From Bathynomus jamesi (lineage: Eukaryota > Arthropoda > Malacostraca > Isopoda > Cirolanidae), in NCBI GenBank assembly GCA_023014485.1, contig JAJOZX010005792.1, positions 247,416 through 311,415 of the forward strand: a stretch of DNA of 64,000 bases, written 5' to 3'. A program made the translations under genes and the position numbers. How positions within the stretch are numbered: position 1 is the first letter of the stretch; each line of letters begins with the position of its first letter. Of the stretch, positions 34,440-43,690 are shown piece after piece. The notes beneath the pieces were generated by a model. That model was not told the DNA's origin, made no database searches, and saw only the letters and a program-made list of their open reading frames with translations.

Positions 34440-35070
34440 AATAAAAAACAAAAACAATTAGCAACAGGAGCTCTGGGGGTGGTGGTCGAGGATGAGTCTG
34501 TTGACGATTAATGCCAGCTTGTGACATGCCAGCGTGTGATGCCAGCAATATAAAAAAAAAAAATTAGACTAACACAAACGTTGATGTAGCTCGAAGCGTA
34601 AACTAACCCACTTTTTGTTTAACTTTACCTACTTTTTTTTTTCTTATCCTCTCCTTACTTTGCATGTCTGTAACTTTTCTTGCAAATTTGTAGTTTGCAT
34701 GGTATGACAGTGAGTTAAGACTGTGTTTGCATGGTTTGTAAGCGTTCTTATTTTACTTCTTTTCATCTTTCACCCCTTTCCTATTCTCTCCGACTATTTT
34801 TCTGACTTGTCGGCAGTGGCCGACGGATGATGATGGTGAGTCTTGTTTCTCTTTTTCTGATTGAATGTTAACCCACGAGTGAGAGGTGTTCCTCCTTACT
34901 TAACCCCTTATTCTCTTCTCTTAACCCCGTACTCTTTCCTTTCTCTCGGGCTAACCTTAGAGTGGATCTTAGGGTCTTTGTTAGCCTTAGCTTCTGTAGA
35001 TCTGTAGATCATCATCTCCGGCCAACCTTAGAGTGGATCTTAGGGTCTTTGTTAGCCTTAGCTTCTGTAG
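32341..35070 (+). mobile_element. CR1-like LINE, copy B
   Basis: Same limits as copy A, inverted. The left junction CTTCGAT/AGTAACG and right junction CTGTAG/ATCTG match the two halves of an uninterrupted site (CTTCGATATCTG) at 22,820, 48,905 and, slightly changed, 27,595. No target duplication is seen, which is common for CR1-type elements. The 3' tandem duplication is present at about 34,940-35,070. Confidence 0.85.
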
Positions 35071-36244
35071 ATCTGTTTTAACTTCAAATTAACGTGAATC
35101 CTACCTAATCTAAAAAAGAAGAAAGAAAAAAACATTCGCCACGTCGTCAATAATGAAGTGACAAACAGCAAATCATAAGATGTGGAGTTCAACGAACTTG
35201 CCGTAATGATAATGATAATAATAAGCTTTATTGGCAGGATATAAAAACTCATAAAATGTACAATATTCTTGAAGCTAATAAGCGATAAGATAAATCGAAC
35301 AATAATACATTTTAAAAAACTAGAAATTAGGACTAAAAGAGAATTAAAAATAAGACACGTACTGAAACAAGTAACAATAAAAACTACTCACTGCTAACAC
35401 CACACAAATAATGATAATGATAGTGACAATACTAATATTTATTGGCAGGGGACAGAGCCCTCTCATCTAAAAAAAAAGTATCCATCAAGGTAATCAATGA
35501 TAAACTAATTAAATAATAAATTTATAAAACAAAAAAAAAAAGGACTACAGTAACAAAGACATAACAATGATACACGTAAGGAGATGAGGAATAATGAAAA
35601 ATAGTAATAACAGCTTCATAAAAATAAAAAGTATGTATAATGGAATGGCTAATGCAGGAGTTAGGTGGAGCTAGACAAACACTTTCATACCAAGAGGTTT
35701 ACTGTGGAAACTTTTTCCACATTTTTAAATGGGTATGATTTTACTCCATATTTACTTTTTTTTTGCAGGAAGGAGGGGCCAAGGGCGAATGCTAGCAAAA
35801 AACCCCTCCCATAGAAGAAGAAGAGAGCCAAAATCAAGGCCAGAGGTTTTCGAGATGCCTGGACACTATGCGTTTGAAAGATTGAAGATCAAAGACAAGG
35901 GGAAGGATGGATTGAGGAAGGTTTATCCCTTGCGTTAGAGAGTTGGAGAGAAAAGGAATGAGAATGTGTCGAAAGTCGGATACTGCGTGCTCTCCTTAAA
36001 AGACGAGGCATACAGTTAGAGAGTTCAGAGAGCAGTGTCCGTTATAATAGTAATAGTAAAGAGAGAGTGAGGCTACATTGCGGCGAAGAGAGAGTTACAA
36101 AGAGTTACAAGGACAAGAGGAAGCCTCAAAGACCTTCCGGTCCACTCTGGGAGGTTCCTCTTATTAAACAAGTTTATTTTTCTTTCAACTATCCCAGCAG
36201 TAGTAGAAACCTGGATAGAAAAGTAGAAGGCTCTCTCCCCCCAC

Positions 36245-36304
<60 letters not shown>

Positions 36305-36761
36305 AAGACAGTCAATAAAAGACGGGGAATTGATGAGAAAAAAGTCTTTCATTCCACCCGGTCAAGTACAGCTGTGTTGTTTGGGCCACCTCACAAATGA
36401 GAAGCGTACTCCATACATGGGCGGACAAGACTCCTGTGTAGAGACAGTAACTGAGTTGGGGTGAAGAAACTGCCGAGCTGGTACAACACACCTAACCTCT
36501 TAGAAGCTATTTTAGAAAGAGAGTATATGTGATCTTTCCAAAAAAAGATTATGCGAAAAGGAAACACTTAGAATGTTAAGAGAAGAGGAAGGAGTGGGTT
36601 GTGTATTGTTGAAGGGATAGTCGTGTGGAAAATTGCGACGAGTAGAGAGATGAAGAAACTGAGTTTTTGTGGCATTAAAAGCCACAAGGTTTTCTCTGTC
36701 CCAGTCAGAAATAGTAGAAAGATCAGACGTCGGTGTACCATAGCAGCCCAACGCAAAACAT
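35071..36761 (-). mobile_element. LINE copy 5, 3' half (split by Polinton 1)
   Basis: Minus-strand 3' UTR with both tails (about 35,450 and 35,235), GA tract, thumb (KIASKRLGVLYQL-type text at about 36,500) and part of the palm. It stops at CGCAAAACATT, the point where Polinton 1 begins. The other half of the same LINE resumes at 44,095. Confidence 0.8.
36247..36300. repeat. (GA)n microsatellite
   Basis: Uninterrupted GA run, about 27 units, within the LINE 3' region. Confidence 0.95.
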
Positions 36762-37072
36762 TAGTAGTATAGCCGCAAAAGGGGAGAGTGCAGGAATGTT
36801 GCAGGTTATTATGTAATGTTGCAAAGGGGGGTGGGGGTTGTTGCAAAGGGGGTGGGGGGTTGCAAAGGGGTGTTGCAAAGGGGATGCTGCAAAGGGGATG
36901 TTGCAAAGGGGGGTGGGGGAAAGGGGGTGAGGGAAAAACTTGGAGGCGGCGTTATCCCCCAAGAGAAAGAAGGAGGAGAGAAAGGAGGAGAGGTGTTCAC
37001 CTGGCAGGAGCCAAGTGCACACTGTTTGTTTTTTCTGTTTAAGGTGCTTTCAACCCTGCTGGATTATTGACA
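36762..37072 (-). repeat. Polinton terminal repeat (family H), left end of Polinton 1
   Basis: It starts TAGTAGTATAGCCGCAAAAG and contains a G-rich minisatellite (units like TTGCAAAGGGG) and TTATCCCCCAAGAGAAAG. It ends near CCAAGTGCACACTG, so the TATA-containing inner part found in the other two copies is missing. Small ORFs across it follow the minisatellite and are not genes. Confidence 0.75.
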
Positions 37073-37140
37073 CCATTTTTTTTTTTTTGTAGAGAAAGGT
37101 GGTGAAAGAAGTAGTAGAAGGAAGCTTGAATATTTATTTT
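37073..37140. other. Non-coding spacer
   Basis: T-rich spacer between the terminal repeat and leader module L1. Nothing recognised. Confidence 0.4.
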
Positions 37141-37180
37141 ATTAAATAAATCATGTTTCAACCAACGTATCACTTTCTCC

Positions 37181-37265
<85 letters not shown>

Positions 37266-37330
37266 AGGTGAAAGAACAGCAACGTGATTCATGTTACTTC
37301 CTGGAAATTCCCTGTGTGGAGCTTGATAAC
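37120..37330 (+). promoter_or_regulatory. Leader module L1 with (TG)n, upstream of the IER-like gene
   Basis: TATTAAATAAATCATGTTTC, then CACTTTCTCCTTTG, (TG)n to about 37,262, TACAGGTGAAAG, and CGTGATTCATGTTACTTCC. The same order of blocks occurs at L2 (38,245-38,470), L3 (39,468-39,680) and, inverted, at about 54,240-54,450. L1 is the most diverged and has TGATTCA where the others have TGAGTCA. The pyrimidine-(TG)n-CAG arrangement could also act as a splice acceptor. Confidence 0.5.
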
Positions 37331-37383
37331 GACGTCAGAACGACATTGTATAAAGGCAGGCGAAACTTTCACTTTAACTCATT
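37331..37383 (+). promoter_or_regulatory. Core promoter of the IER-like gene: CRE-like site, TATA box, initiator
   Basis: A CRE-like ACGACGTCA lies at about 37,329-37,337, TATAAAGG at 37,349-37,356, and TCATT at 37,379-37,383, placing the initiator A 32 bp after the first T of the TATA box. The arthropod initiator consensus is TCAKT. CRE sites are a known feature of immediate-early promoters. The ATG follows about 75 bp downstream of the predicted start. Confidence 0.6.
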
Positions 37384-37456
37384 ACAAGATTGGTAATAGA
37401 GGATAGAGTCGTGTTAGTTAGCTCTCTGTGCCTTGACCATTTCCTAGGTGGTGAAC

Positions 37457-38005
37457 ATGATATCTGACGTTCCAAACGGGTTTGAAGCATACAAGTTGAT
37501 AAATATATCGCTCGGTAAAATTGCATCCAGACATTCCAGAAGAGCTGGTGCATCTTTGCATAAATCATTATTAATTGCCACTGTGTTACATAAGGCCCGT
37601 TTTGCTTACTTAGAAGCAACACATAATTACCCCCACACAATATTTGCCCCGCCACAAGGGCAACCTGAGGAGATTGTCCCCGACCCACCTCAAGCGCCCG
37701 CGCCATTACCTGAAGTGTCCGTTACCCCAGTGAGCCCTCTCGAATGTGGTGTCAATAATATCAACCAAGATGATTATTCACCCATCGAATGCATTAGTGA
37801 AGAGTGTAAATCTAGATTAGAAGGCAACGACTGTGAAGTAGACTCGTGCAGTGAATATGGTTGCAACGAAGCCTTGCACCATACCAGAAAAAGACGGAGA
37901 GTTTCTGATCAGGAAACAAAGGCTGCAGTTTACTCAATTTTATCAAAACGAATCAAAGATAATTTAGAACATGAACAATACTCAGGCTGTTATTTTAGCG
38001 ACTAA
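37457..38005 (+). CDS. IER2/IER5-like immediate early response protein, intronless
   Basis: This ORF encodes 182 aa. Residues 15-51 (around INISLGKIASRHSRRAG, SLHKSLLIATVL and HKARFAYL) match the conserved N-terminal IER domain of vertebrate IER2/IER5. That family reads ISLGKI..SR..R.G..LHK.LL...VL..AR..YL at this position, from memory of the family. A Pro-rich stretch follows (64-94), then an acidic Cys-rich middle (98-139), a basic RKRRR cluster at 144-148 that could be a nuclear signal, and a polar tail. IER proteins are nuclear, growth-factor- and stress-induced regulators that act with protein phosphatase 2A and heat-shock factor. Vertebrate IER genes are also intronless. The start is the first ATG in the frame. 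It lies between Polinton 1 terminal repeats, so it is probably element cargo. Alternatives are a chance resemblance, or a host gene trapped between two element ends. Confidence 0.6.
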   Translation: MISDVPNGFEAYKLINISLGKIASRHSRRAGASLHKSLLIATVLHKARFAYLEATHNYPHTIFAPPQGQPEEIVPDPPQAPAPLPEVSVTPVSPLECGVNNINQDDYSPIECISEECKSRLEGNDCEVDSCSEYGCNEALHHTRKRRRVSDQETKAAVYSILSKRIKDNLEHEQYSGCYFSD

Positions 38006-38244
38006 AATTTTGTGTTGATGTGGATTCGATTTTACCTCTTGTCGGTGCTCTGAGCAGGCAGGCTAACGACGATTTTGCAGCATGGAAGATGACTACATAG
38101 CTTCTCTCGTGATCAACTTGGAATCCTTGAATTTCTATAAAATCAGTCCAGCCGGTCTTCTTGTCGAGTCTATTTAAAAACAGGTATTAATTCGTGAACA
38201 TAGGCTAAAAGTATTTAATAGAATGCTTTCTTTAAAGTATTAGG
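38006..38244 (+). other. 3' flank of the IER-like gene with a 32-codon ORF
   Basis: An open frame of 32 codons starts at ATG 38,081 and stops at about 38,179. It is amphipathic, and no family is recognised. It may be a downstream exon or part of the 3' UTR. No clear AATAAA is seen before L2. Confidence 0.25.
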
Positions 38245-38370
38245 TTTCTGTTGTTTGTGATCACCAAATCTAAGCATTTGTTTTTTCTTGTGTTTTCTGT
38301 TATTTCTTGTGTTAACTGAATATCACGTTTATTAAATAACTCATGTTTCAATTAGCGTTTCACTTTCTCC

Positions 38371-38405
<35 letters not shown>

Positions 38406-38470
38406 ACAGGCGAAAATTCTAAGCTCCGCCCACTGTAAGACCGTGAGTCATGTTGCTATCTGTGATTCCC
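38245..38470 (+). promoter_or_regulatory. Leader module L2, upstream of the 196-aa gene remnant
   Basis: It shares more than 200 bp with L3: GTTGTTTGTGATCACCAAAT through TTATTAAATAACTCATGTTT, CACTTTCTCCTTTG, (TG)n, CACAGGCGAAAATTC, a GC-box-like AGCTCCGCCCACTG, and an AP-1-type TGAGTCA at 38,444-38,450. The ATG of the following gene is about 95 bp further on. Confidence 0.5.
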
Positions 38471-38543
38471 TGCGTGATCAGTCGATTGCAGTAAGACCGA
38501 GAGATCAGACGTGTATTCAGAAGAAAAATCAGACGTGTATTCA

Positions 38544-39124
38544 AATGGCTACCTTTAATATTGTTTGTACAACGTTTATGAAATGGTATTCAGCAAAGTG
38601 CCAGGATGTGGTGGATACCGAAAAACTTCCTATTCCCCCTCTCCTATGCCTCTTTTAAAACCACATTGGATTGTGTGAAGTTCCAAGATGTACAAATACT
38701 CTACGGAAGTTCTGGTGAGACCATTGAAGGCTTTCGTTGCACTGACGATGTGCTGAAGTATGCTGCAGATCTAAACTTTATAAAGTCTAAAGTAAAAGAA
38801 ACAACGCGTGCAGAAGAGAAGCAGCAGGTATGGATAATGAGTCTTGCGGATGGGTGGTGTGACAAGCGGCATTACGTCATGCTACACCATGTCGATTACT
38901 CATACCCTACGACTGAAAATGTGAATCTCGTGATCATGGACAATCTTAAGTATTTTTATCACTATATTAATGTATATCATGACGAGGTTCGTAGTGAGGT
39001 TGTGGCTAGTGTCCTGCGTGAGTTTTTAACAGACTTTAGAGATGAGTATCGTTTGACGGGCAGAAAGGAAAAATATGAGCATATGTTCCTCTCAAATAGT
39101 GCGCCGGTGTGTGAAGATGTTTAG
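38544..39124 (+). pseudogene. Polinton 196-aa protein, decayed copy
   Basis: This is a close relative of the intact minus-strand gene at 53,577-54,167. It starts with ATG at 38,544 (MATFNIVCTTFMKWYSAKC) and loses the frame near 38,635 through a small length change around CCCCCT. It continues in the second frame to the stop at 39,122-39,124. A short internal deletion removes the residues after LNFIKS. Function unknown (see the intact copy). Carrying it in the same element as the IER-like gene links the two Polintons. Confidence 0.75.
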
Positions 39125-39129
39125 TAAAA

Positions 39130-39469
39130 CATTATAAAATATGCCTAGTTCGTGAAAATTATCGTGAAGAACTATTTCTTTATATAATGCGCAGTTGTCG
39201 TAACGATTTAGATTATTTCAATTGCCGCTATGTTGTGTGAAGACGTGTTCACGATTGAAAAGCTCGGGTCGGTAGAAATAAACCCTCGATTGGAAAAGCG
39301 TTCTTATAAACTTGTGTTTAATAATGTAGCTAACGATGAACTCTTTGTGCGTGCTTTTGATTGTATTCTAGACGTATTTAAAGATGACTTACCATCAGGT
39401 TGTAAAGTGGGAACAAAAATAGTACTGAACGATATGAAAGCCATTCATATCGAGTACAGGTTTCTTTAG
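39130..39469 (+). pseudogene. Fused remnants of the 82-, 239- and 132-aa Polinton genes
   Basis: The start of the 82-aa ORF (LVRENY-like, about 39,146) is joined by a deletion of roughly 950 bp to the last 25 or so residues of the 239-aa protein (LFLYIMRSCRNDL). The 132-aa gene follows from ATG 39,230, overlapping as in Polinton 2. It is open to 39,469, where leader L3 takes over after IEYRFL and removes its last third. Compare 52,180-53,565. Confidence 0.7.
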
Positions 39470-39680
39470 GTTTCAGTTGTTTGTGATCACCAAATCTAAG
39501 CATTTGTTTTTTCTTGTGTTTTCTGTTATTTCTTGTGTTAACTGAATATCTCGTTTATTAAATAACTCATGTTTCAATTAGCGTTTCACTTTCTCCTTTG
39601 TGTGTGCACAGGCGAAAATTCTAAGCTCCGCCCACTGTAAGACCGTGAGTCATGCTACTATCTGTGATTCCCTGAGGCAA
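39468..39680 (+). promoter_or_regulatory. Leader module L3, upstream of the polymerase fragment
   Basis: A near-identical repeat of L2, with a much shorter (TG)n, the AGCTCCGCCCACTG block and TGAGTCA at 39,646-39,652. It breaks off at GATTCCCTG and joins polymerase coding sequence at about 39,676. Confidence 0.55.
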
Positions 39681-40385
39681 TGTACAATTTAAAGATACTT
39701 TATTATTCACACCTTGTAAATTAGCAAAGCTACCCAAGGTGATGGGAGTAGCAGCTGAAGTTTCCAAAGGATACTTCCCATACACTTTCCTCACCAGCGA
39801 GACTTTAAACTACGTAGCCCACCACCCCCAAACATTATTTTGACTGCATGGATGAACGTGAAGACTTTGATCGATACTACGACAGTTTTAATGAAAGTAA
39901 CCCTTATAATATAGCTGATGAATGTGAGCGTTATTGCGTGAATGATGTGCGCGTGCTTAGAGTATGTTTCCAGGCCTTTAGAAGGATGTACATATCCCGT
40001 TTCAAATGCGATCCACTGCAAGTCGCAACCATCATCGCATCATTATGTTTTACGGTGTTCAAGAATAACTTCATGCCGAAAGACACCTTAGCCATTATTC
40101 ACCGAAACAATCCCCGCAGTTACGGGCACAAGGCTATTTACTGGCTCATACACCTACAGCAACAGACAGGTGTATACATAAAGCACGCCCGCAACACGGG
40201 TGAAGTACCCATTAAGATTAATGGACGTGTTTTTTGGGTTGATGGGTTAAGTGAAAACCGTGTCACTGGTGTGAAGACTGTGTACTCCTTTAACGGTTGC
40301 TGGTGGCATGGATGCCCCCGTCCTGAGTGCGGAGTCACCGGAGATATCAACGGTAGGTCTCCTGCCGACTGTCTTGCATCGACCC
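39680..40385 (+). pseudogene. Polinton DNA polymerase B, N-terminal fragment
   Basis: This matches the exonuclease half of the polymerase at 55,190-57,187. The segment with LAKLPKVMGVAAEVSKGYFP is followed by a frameshift near 39,825, then an open frame from 39,848 with MDEREDFDRYYDSF, the YCVNDVRVLRVCF exonuclease region and the VYSFNGCWWHGCPRPEC motif. It is truncated at SPADCLAST, where the SINE-derived array begins. The palm is absent, so there is no polymerase activity. Confidence 0.85.
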
Positions 40386-40806
40386 GCGGTTCAAACTGTA
40401 GGTCTAAGGTGGTCATTACACATAATAAAAGAAAGTGGTTGGCGGATAAATGGGCCCCCTACGTGTCCTAGTGGTTAAGACGCGGGGCTGTTGATGGTTC
40501 AAACTGTAGGTCTAAGGTGGTCATTACACATAATAAAAGAAAGTGGTTGGCAGATAAATGGGCACCCTACGTGTCCTAGTGGTTAAGACGCTGGGCTGTT
40601 GATGGTTCAAACTGTAGGTCTAAGGTGGTCATTCCACATAATAAAAGAAAGTGGTTGGCAGATAAATGGGCACCTACGTGTCCTATGGGGTAATCTCTAC
40701 TGAACTTCATTGCTAATAACTCTCAGTAATCGAATGACATCCCAAGTCGTACCTTTTCATTATACTGTAAATGGAATCCTTTATTTGAACAAAACTCTCG
40801 CTCTCT

Positions 40807-40865
<59 letters not shown>

Positions 40866-41735
40866 AGAGATAATTGTTATTATTACTAAATTGAGGTTAT
40901 TGGATCTGGGCAAGGTGTAATAATGTAATAGACCATAATATTCTATTGAAATAATAAAAGAAAGTGGTTGGCAGATAAATGGGCACCCTACGTGTCCTAG
41001 TGGTTAAGACGCTGGGCTGTTGATGGTTCAAACTGTAGGTCTAAGGTGGTCATTACACATAATAAAAGAAAGTGGTTGGCAGATAAATGGGCACCCTACG
41101 TGTCCTAGTGGTTAAGACGCTGGGGCTGTTGATGGTTCAAACTGTAGGTCTAAGGTGGTCATTACACATAATAAAAGAAAGTGGTTGGCAGATAAATGGG
41201 ACCCTACGTGTCCTAGTGGTTAAGACGCTGGGCTGTTGATGGTTCAAACTGTAGGTCTAAGGTGGTCATTCCACATAATAAAAGAGTGGTTGGCAGATAA
41301 ATGGGCATCCTACGTGTCCTATGGGGTAATCTCTACTGAACTTCATTGCTAATAACTCTCAGTAATCGAATGACATCCCAAGTCGTACCTTTTCATTATA
41401 CTGTAAATGGAATCCTTTATTTGAACAAAACTCTCGCTCTCTTTCTATATATATATATATATAGTGTATGAGAGATAATTGTTATTATTACTAAATTGAG
41501 GTTATTGGATCTGGGCAAGGTGTAATAATGTAATAGACCATAATATTCTATTGAAATAATAAAAGAAAGTGGTTGGCAGATAAATGGGCACCCTACGTGT
41601 CCTAGTGGTTAAGACGCTGGGCTGTTGACGGTTCAAACTGTAGGTCTAAGGTGGAGTGGAAAGCTTGACCTTCGTCAGAATGATTAATTCGGGCGGAAGC
41701 TAACCAAAGGTTATCCAAAGGGTATATATATATAT
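40386..41735 (+). repeat. SINE-F-derived tandem array with 636-bp higher-order repeat
   Basis: Units of about 108 bp share GGTTCAAACTGTAGGTCTAA, AGTGGTTGGCAGATAAATGG and CCTAGTGGTTAAGACGCTGG and derive from the second tRNA-like module of SINE F. Three units are followed by an unrelated block of about 250 bp (GGGGTAATCTCTACTG at 40,687 and 41,323, with a (TA)n in it). This three-unit-plus-block set occurs twice with a period of 636 bp. A final unit extends into a normal SINE 3' body ending at about 41,735. No gene. Confidence 0.85.
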
Positions 41736-42119
41736 ATATATATGGGATGAAATTCACAATAAAACGTGAAATGAATGAATGCTGAAACAAGGAGTGAGGC
41801 GAGGTTTTGCCTGATTTGACTCGTAGAAAGGTAAGATATGGCCGACCGATTTTGGCAGATTCTCGGAAATCCTTTCCTCTATCGGATTATGTTTTTGGGT
41901 ATTTCCAACTTTCTTCGTCTCTTTAAATTTCGTTTTTCAATTTTCTTCGCAGGGAATTGAAAAACGAAATTTAAAGAGACGAAGAAAGTTGGAAATATTT
42001 TAGAGATCTGGATTTAAAGCTTTTGTTAATGAAGAATATTAAATATACTCGTATTTATAGTAAATATTGATGTAGTCTTATGATAATACAATAACTAAAA
42101 TTTTAGTTATCTCATTCAC
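41736..42119. other. Non-coding stretch containing a 42-bp perfect hairpin
   Basis: No ORF. It holds the perfect inverted repeat at 41,901-41,996, listed separately. Otherwise it is AT-rich and unassigned. Confidence 0.5.
41901..41996. repeat. Perfect inverted repeat, 42-bp arms, 12-nt loop
   Basis: The left arm at 41,901-41,942 starts ATTTCCAACTTTCTTCGTCT and is followed by loop TTCTTCGCAGGG. The right arm at 41,955-41,996 is the exact complement. It could fold as a hairpin RNA or cruciform, or mark a fold-back repair event. Confidence 0.9.
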
Positions 42120-42886
42120 ATGAGTTGGAACTCTTTATTCACGTTTGCTATTATTTATTGATTGGTGGATAATTAGTTGGGTATCCCTTATAAAAATCGT
42201 CTAACGATTTATTTATTGGGTAACTTTACTAATTCTATTAACGCGTAATGAAAGAGGCGCTTGTGTTATTTTATACGGTTGAATCTTGAATAACCATATA
42301 AATATATATTGTGGTATTTTATATTTTCATTAGTTTATTATATACAAGTACATTTGGAATAACAGCCGTTATATAACTGTTACACGATTAATGGGACACA
42401 TGGCGCTATCTGGAATACCTTGCGCTATCTGGCAACTCAGCCAGAATAGAGGATTATATGTTTCGTAAGTTTTCATCTCGTTTGGTGGAATTGTATCGTA
42501 AATTATTTAAATGAAGTTTCAATTAATTGGTTTTACTGTTATTTTATATTGGGAGCAAACGTTACAATAATAAGCTTATGTCGATATAGTTACCCATTGA
42601 ATTGGAACTCTTTATTCACGTTTGCTATTATTTATTGAATGGTGGATAATTAGTTGGTAATCCTTATAAAAATTCGTTTTCTGTCTAACGAAATAGGGTA
42701 ACTTTACTAATTCTATTAAAGCGTAATGAAAGAGGTGCTTGTGTTATTTTATACGGTTGAATCTTGTATAACATATATTGTGGTATTTTATATGATTCAT
42801 TAGTTTATTATATATACAAGTACATTTGGAATAACAGCTGTTATATATGTGTTACACGATTAATGGGACACATGGCGCTATCTTCA
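42120..42886. repeat. Direct duplication of about 290 bp
   Basis: Copies at about 42,124-42,415 and 42,600-42,885 share AACTCTTTATTCACGTTTGC, GGGTAACTTTACTAATTCTA and ACACGATTAATGGGACACAT. The last block appears a third time at 43,163-43,185, next to TGGCAACTCAGCCAG, which is also in the terminal repeats. Non-coding. Confidence 0.8.
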
Positions 42887-42892
42887 AGTCGA

Positions 42893-42958
42893 AATAACAT
42901 AGTTTACCGTAAAATGAAGTTTTCTATTATGACGTTTTCGAAGGTAAACTATGTTATT
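42893..42958. repeat. Inverted repeat with 16-bp perfect arms
   Basis: AATAACATAGTTTACC (42,893-42,908) and its exact complement (42,943-42,958) flank a 34-nt loop. Confidence 0.85.
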
Positions 42959-43020
42959 TGTTTCTTTAAGTTCAATGAAGTCAAATTTGCTTCTAAACTA
43001 AAATTAAATGTTATAAAATA

Positions 43021-43021
<1 letters not shown>

Positions 43022-43072
<51 letters not shown>
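43022..43072. repeat. (TA)n microsatellite
   Basis: Pure TA run. Confidence 0.95.
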
Positions 43073-43075
<3 letters not shown>

Positions 43076-43369
43076 GGGAAGATCTCTCCCCGTTCTTCGA
43101 CCCGAACCCGTTTCATTGTAGAAATAATAATAATAATAATGATAATTGATGTGCAATCGCTACACGATTAATGGGACACATGGCGCTATCTGGCAACTCA
43201 GCCAGAATAGAGGATTATAAAAGATCGCGAAGTTGATGAAGAACCATTCCCCCCTCGGCTCCGGCCGAGTAAGGAGCTCTGCTCCTTCTATTTCATGCCC
43301 TTTGGTAAACCCCATAGTGGCCTCTTAGGTTAGGGAAACGAAAATAAATTGGGGAGAACTCCACTCTGT

Positions 43370-43690
43370 CCTTCAGGTGTCTCTCTCCCTCCTTTCAGCT
43401 CTCTCTCTCTCTCTCTCTCCTTCAGGCGCCTCTCTCTCTCTCTCTCCTGCATGTTGCCTCCAGCATGTGTACTCCTGCATGTGTACATCCAGCATGTGTA
43501 CCTACTGCATGTGTACTCCTGCATGTGTACCTCCTGCATGTGTACTCCTGCATGTGCACCTATCCTCTCTCCTTCAGGCGTCTCTCCCTCCTACAGGCTT
43601 CTCTCTCTCTCTTCTTCAGGCGTCTCTCCCTCCTACAGGCGTCTCTCCCTCCTACAGGCATCTCTCTCTCTTCTTCAGGCGTCTCTGGCT
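43370..43690. repeat. Minisatellites: TC-rich and GCATGTGTACTCCT units
   Basis: (TC)n tracts are followed by nine or so units of the GCATGTGTAC(T/C)TCCT type at about 43,449-43,558, then CTTCAGGCGTCTCTCCCTCC units. Open frames on both strands arise only from the repeat and are not genes. 43,073-43,370 holds a short gap with no gene. Confidence 0.85.

Noticed and set aside
40800..40860. CRISPR-like alternation of repeats and spacers in 40,386-41,735
   Set aside because: The context is eukaryotic, the units are 108-bp SINE derivatives, and the spacers are not unique short sequences.
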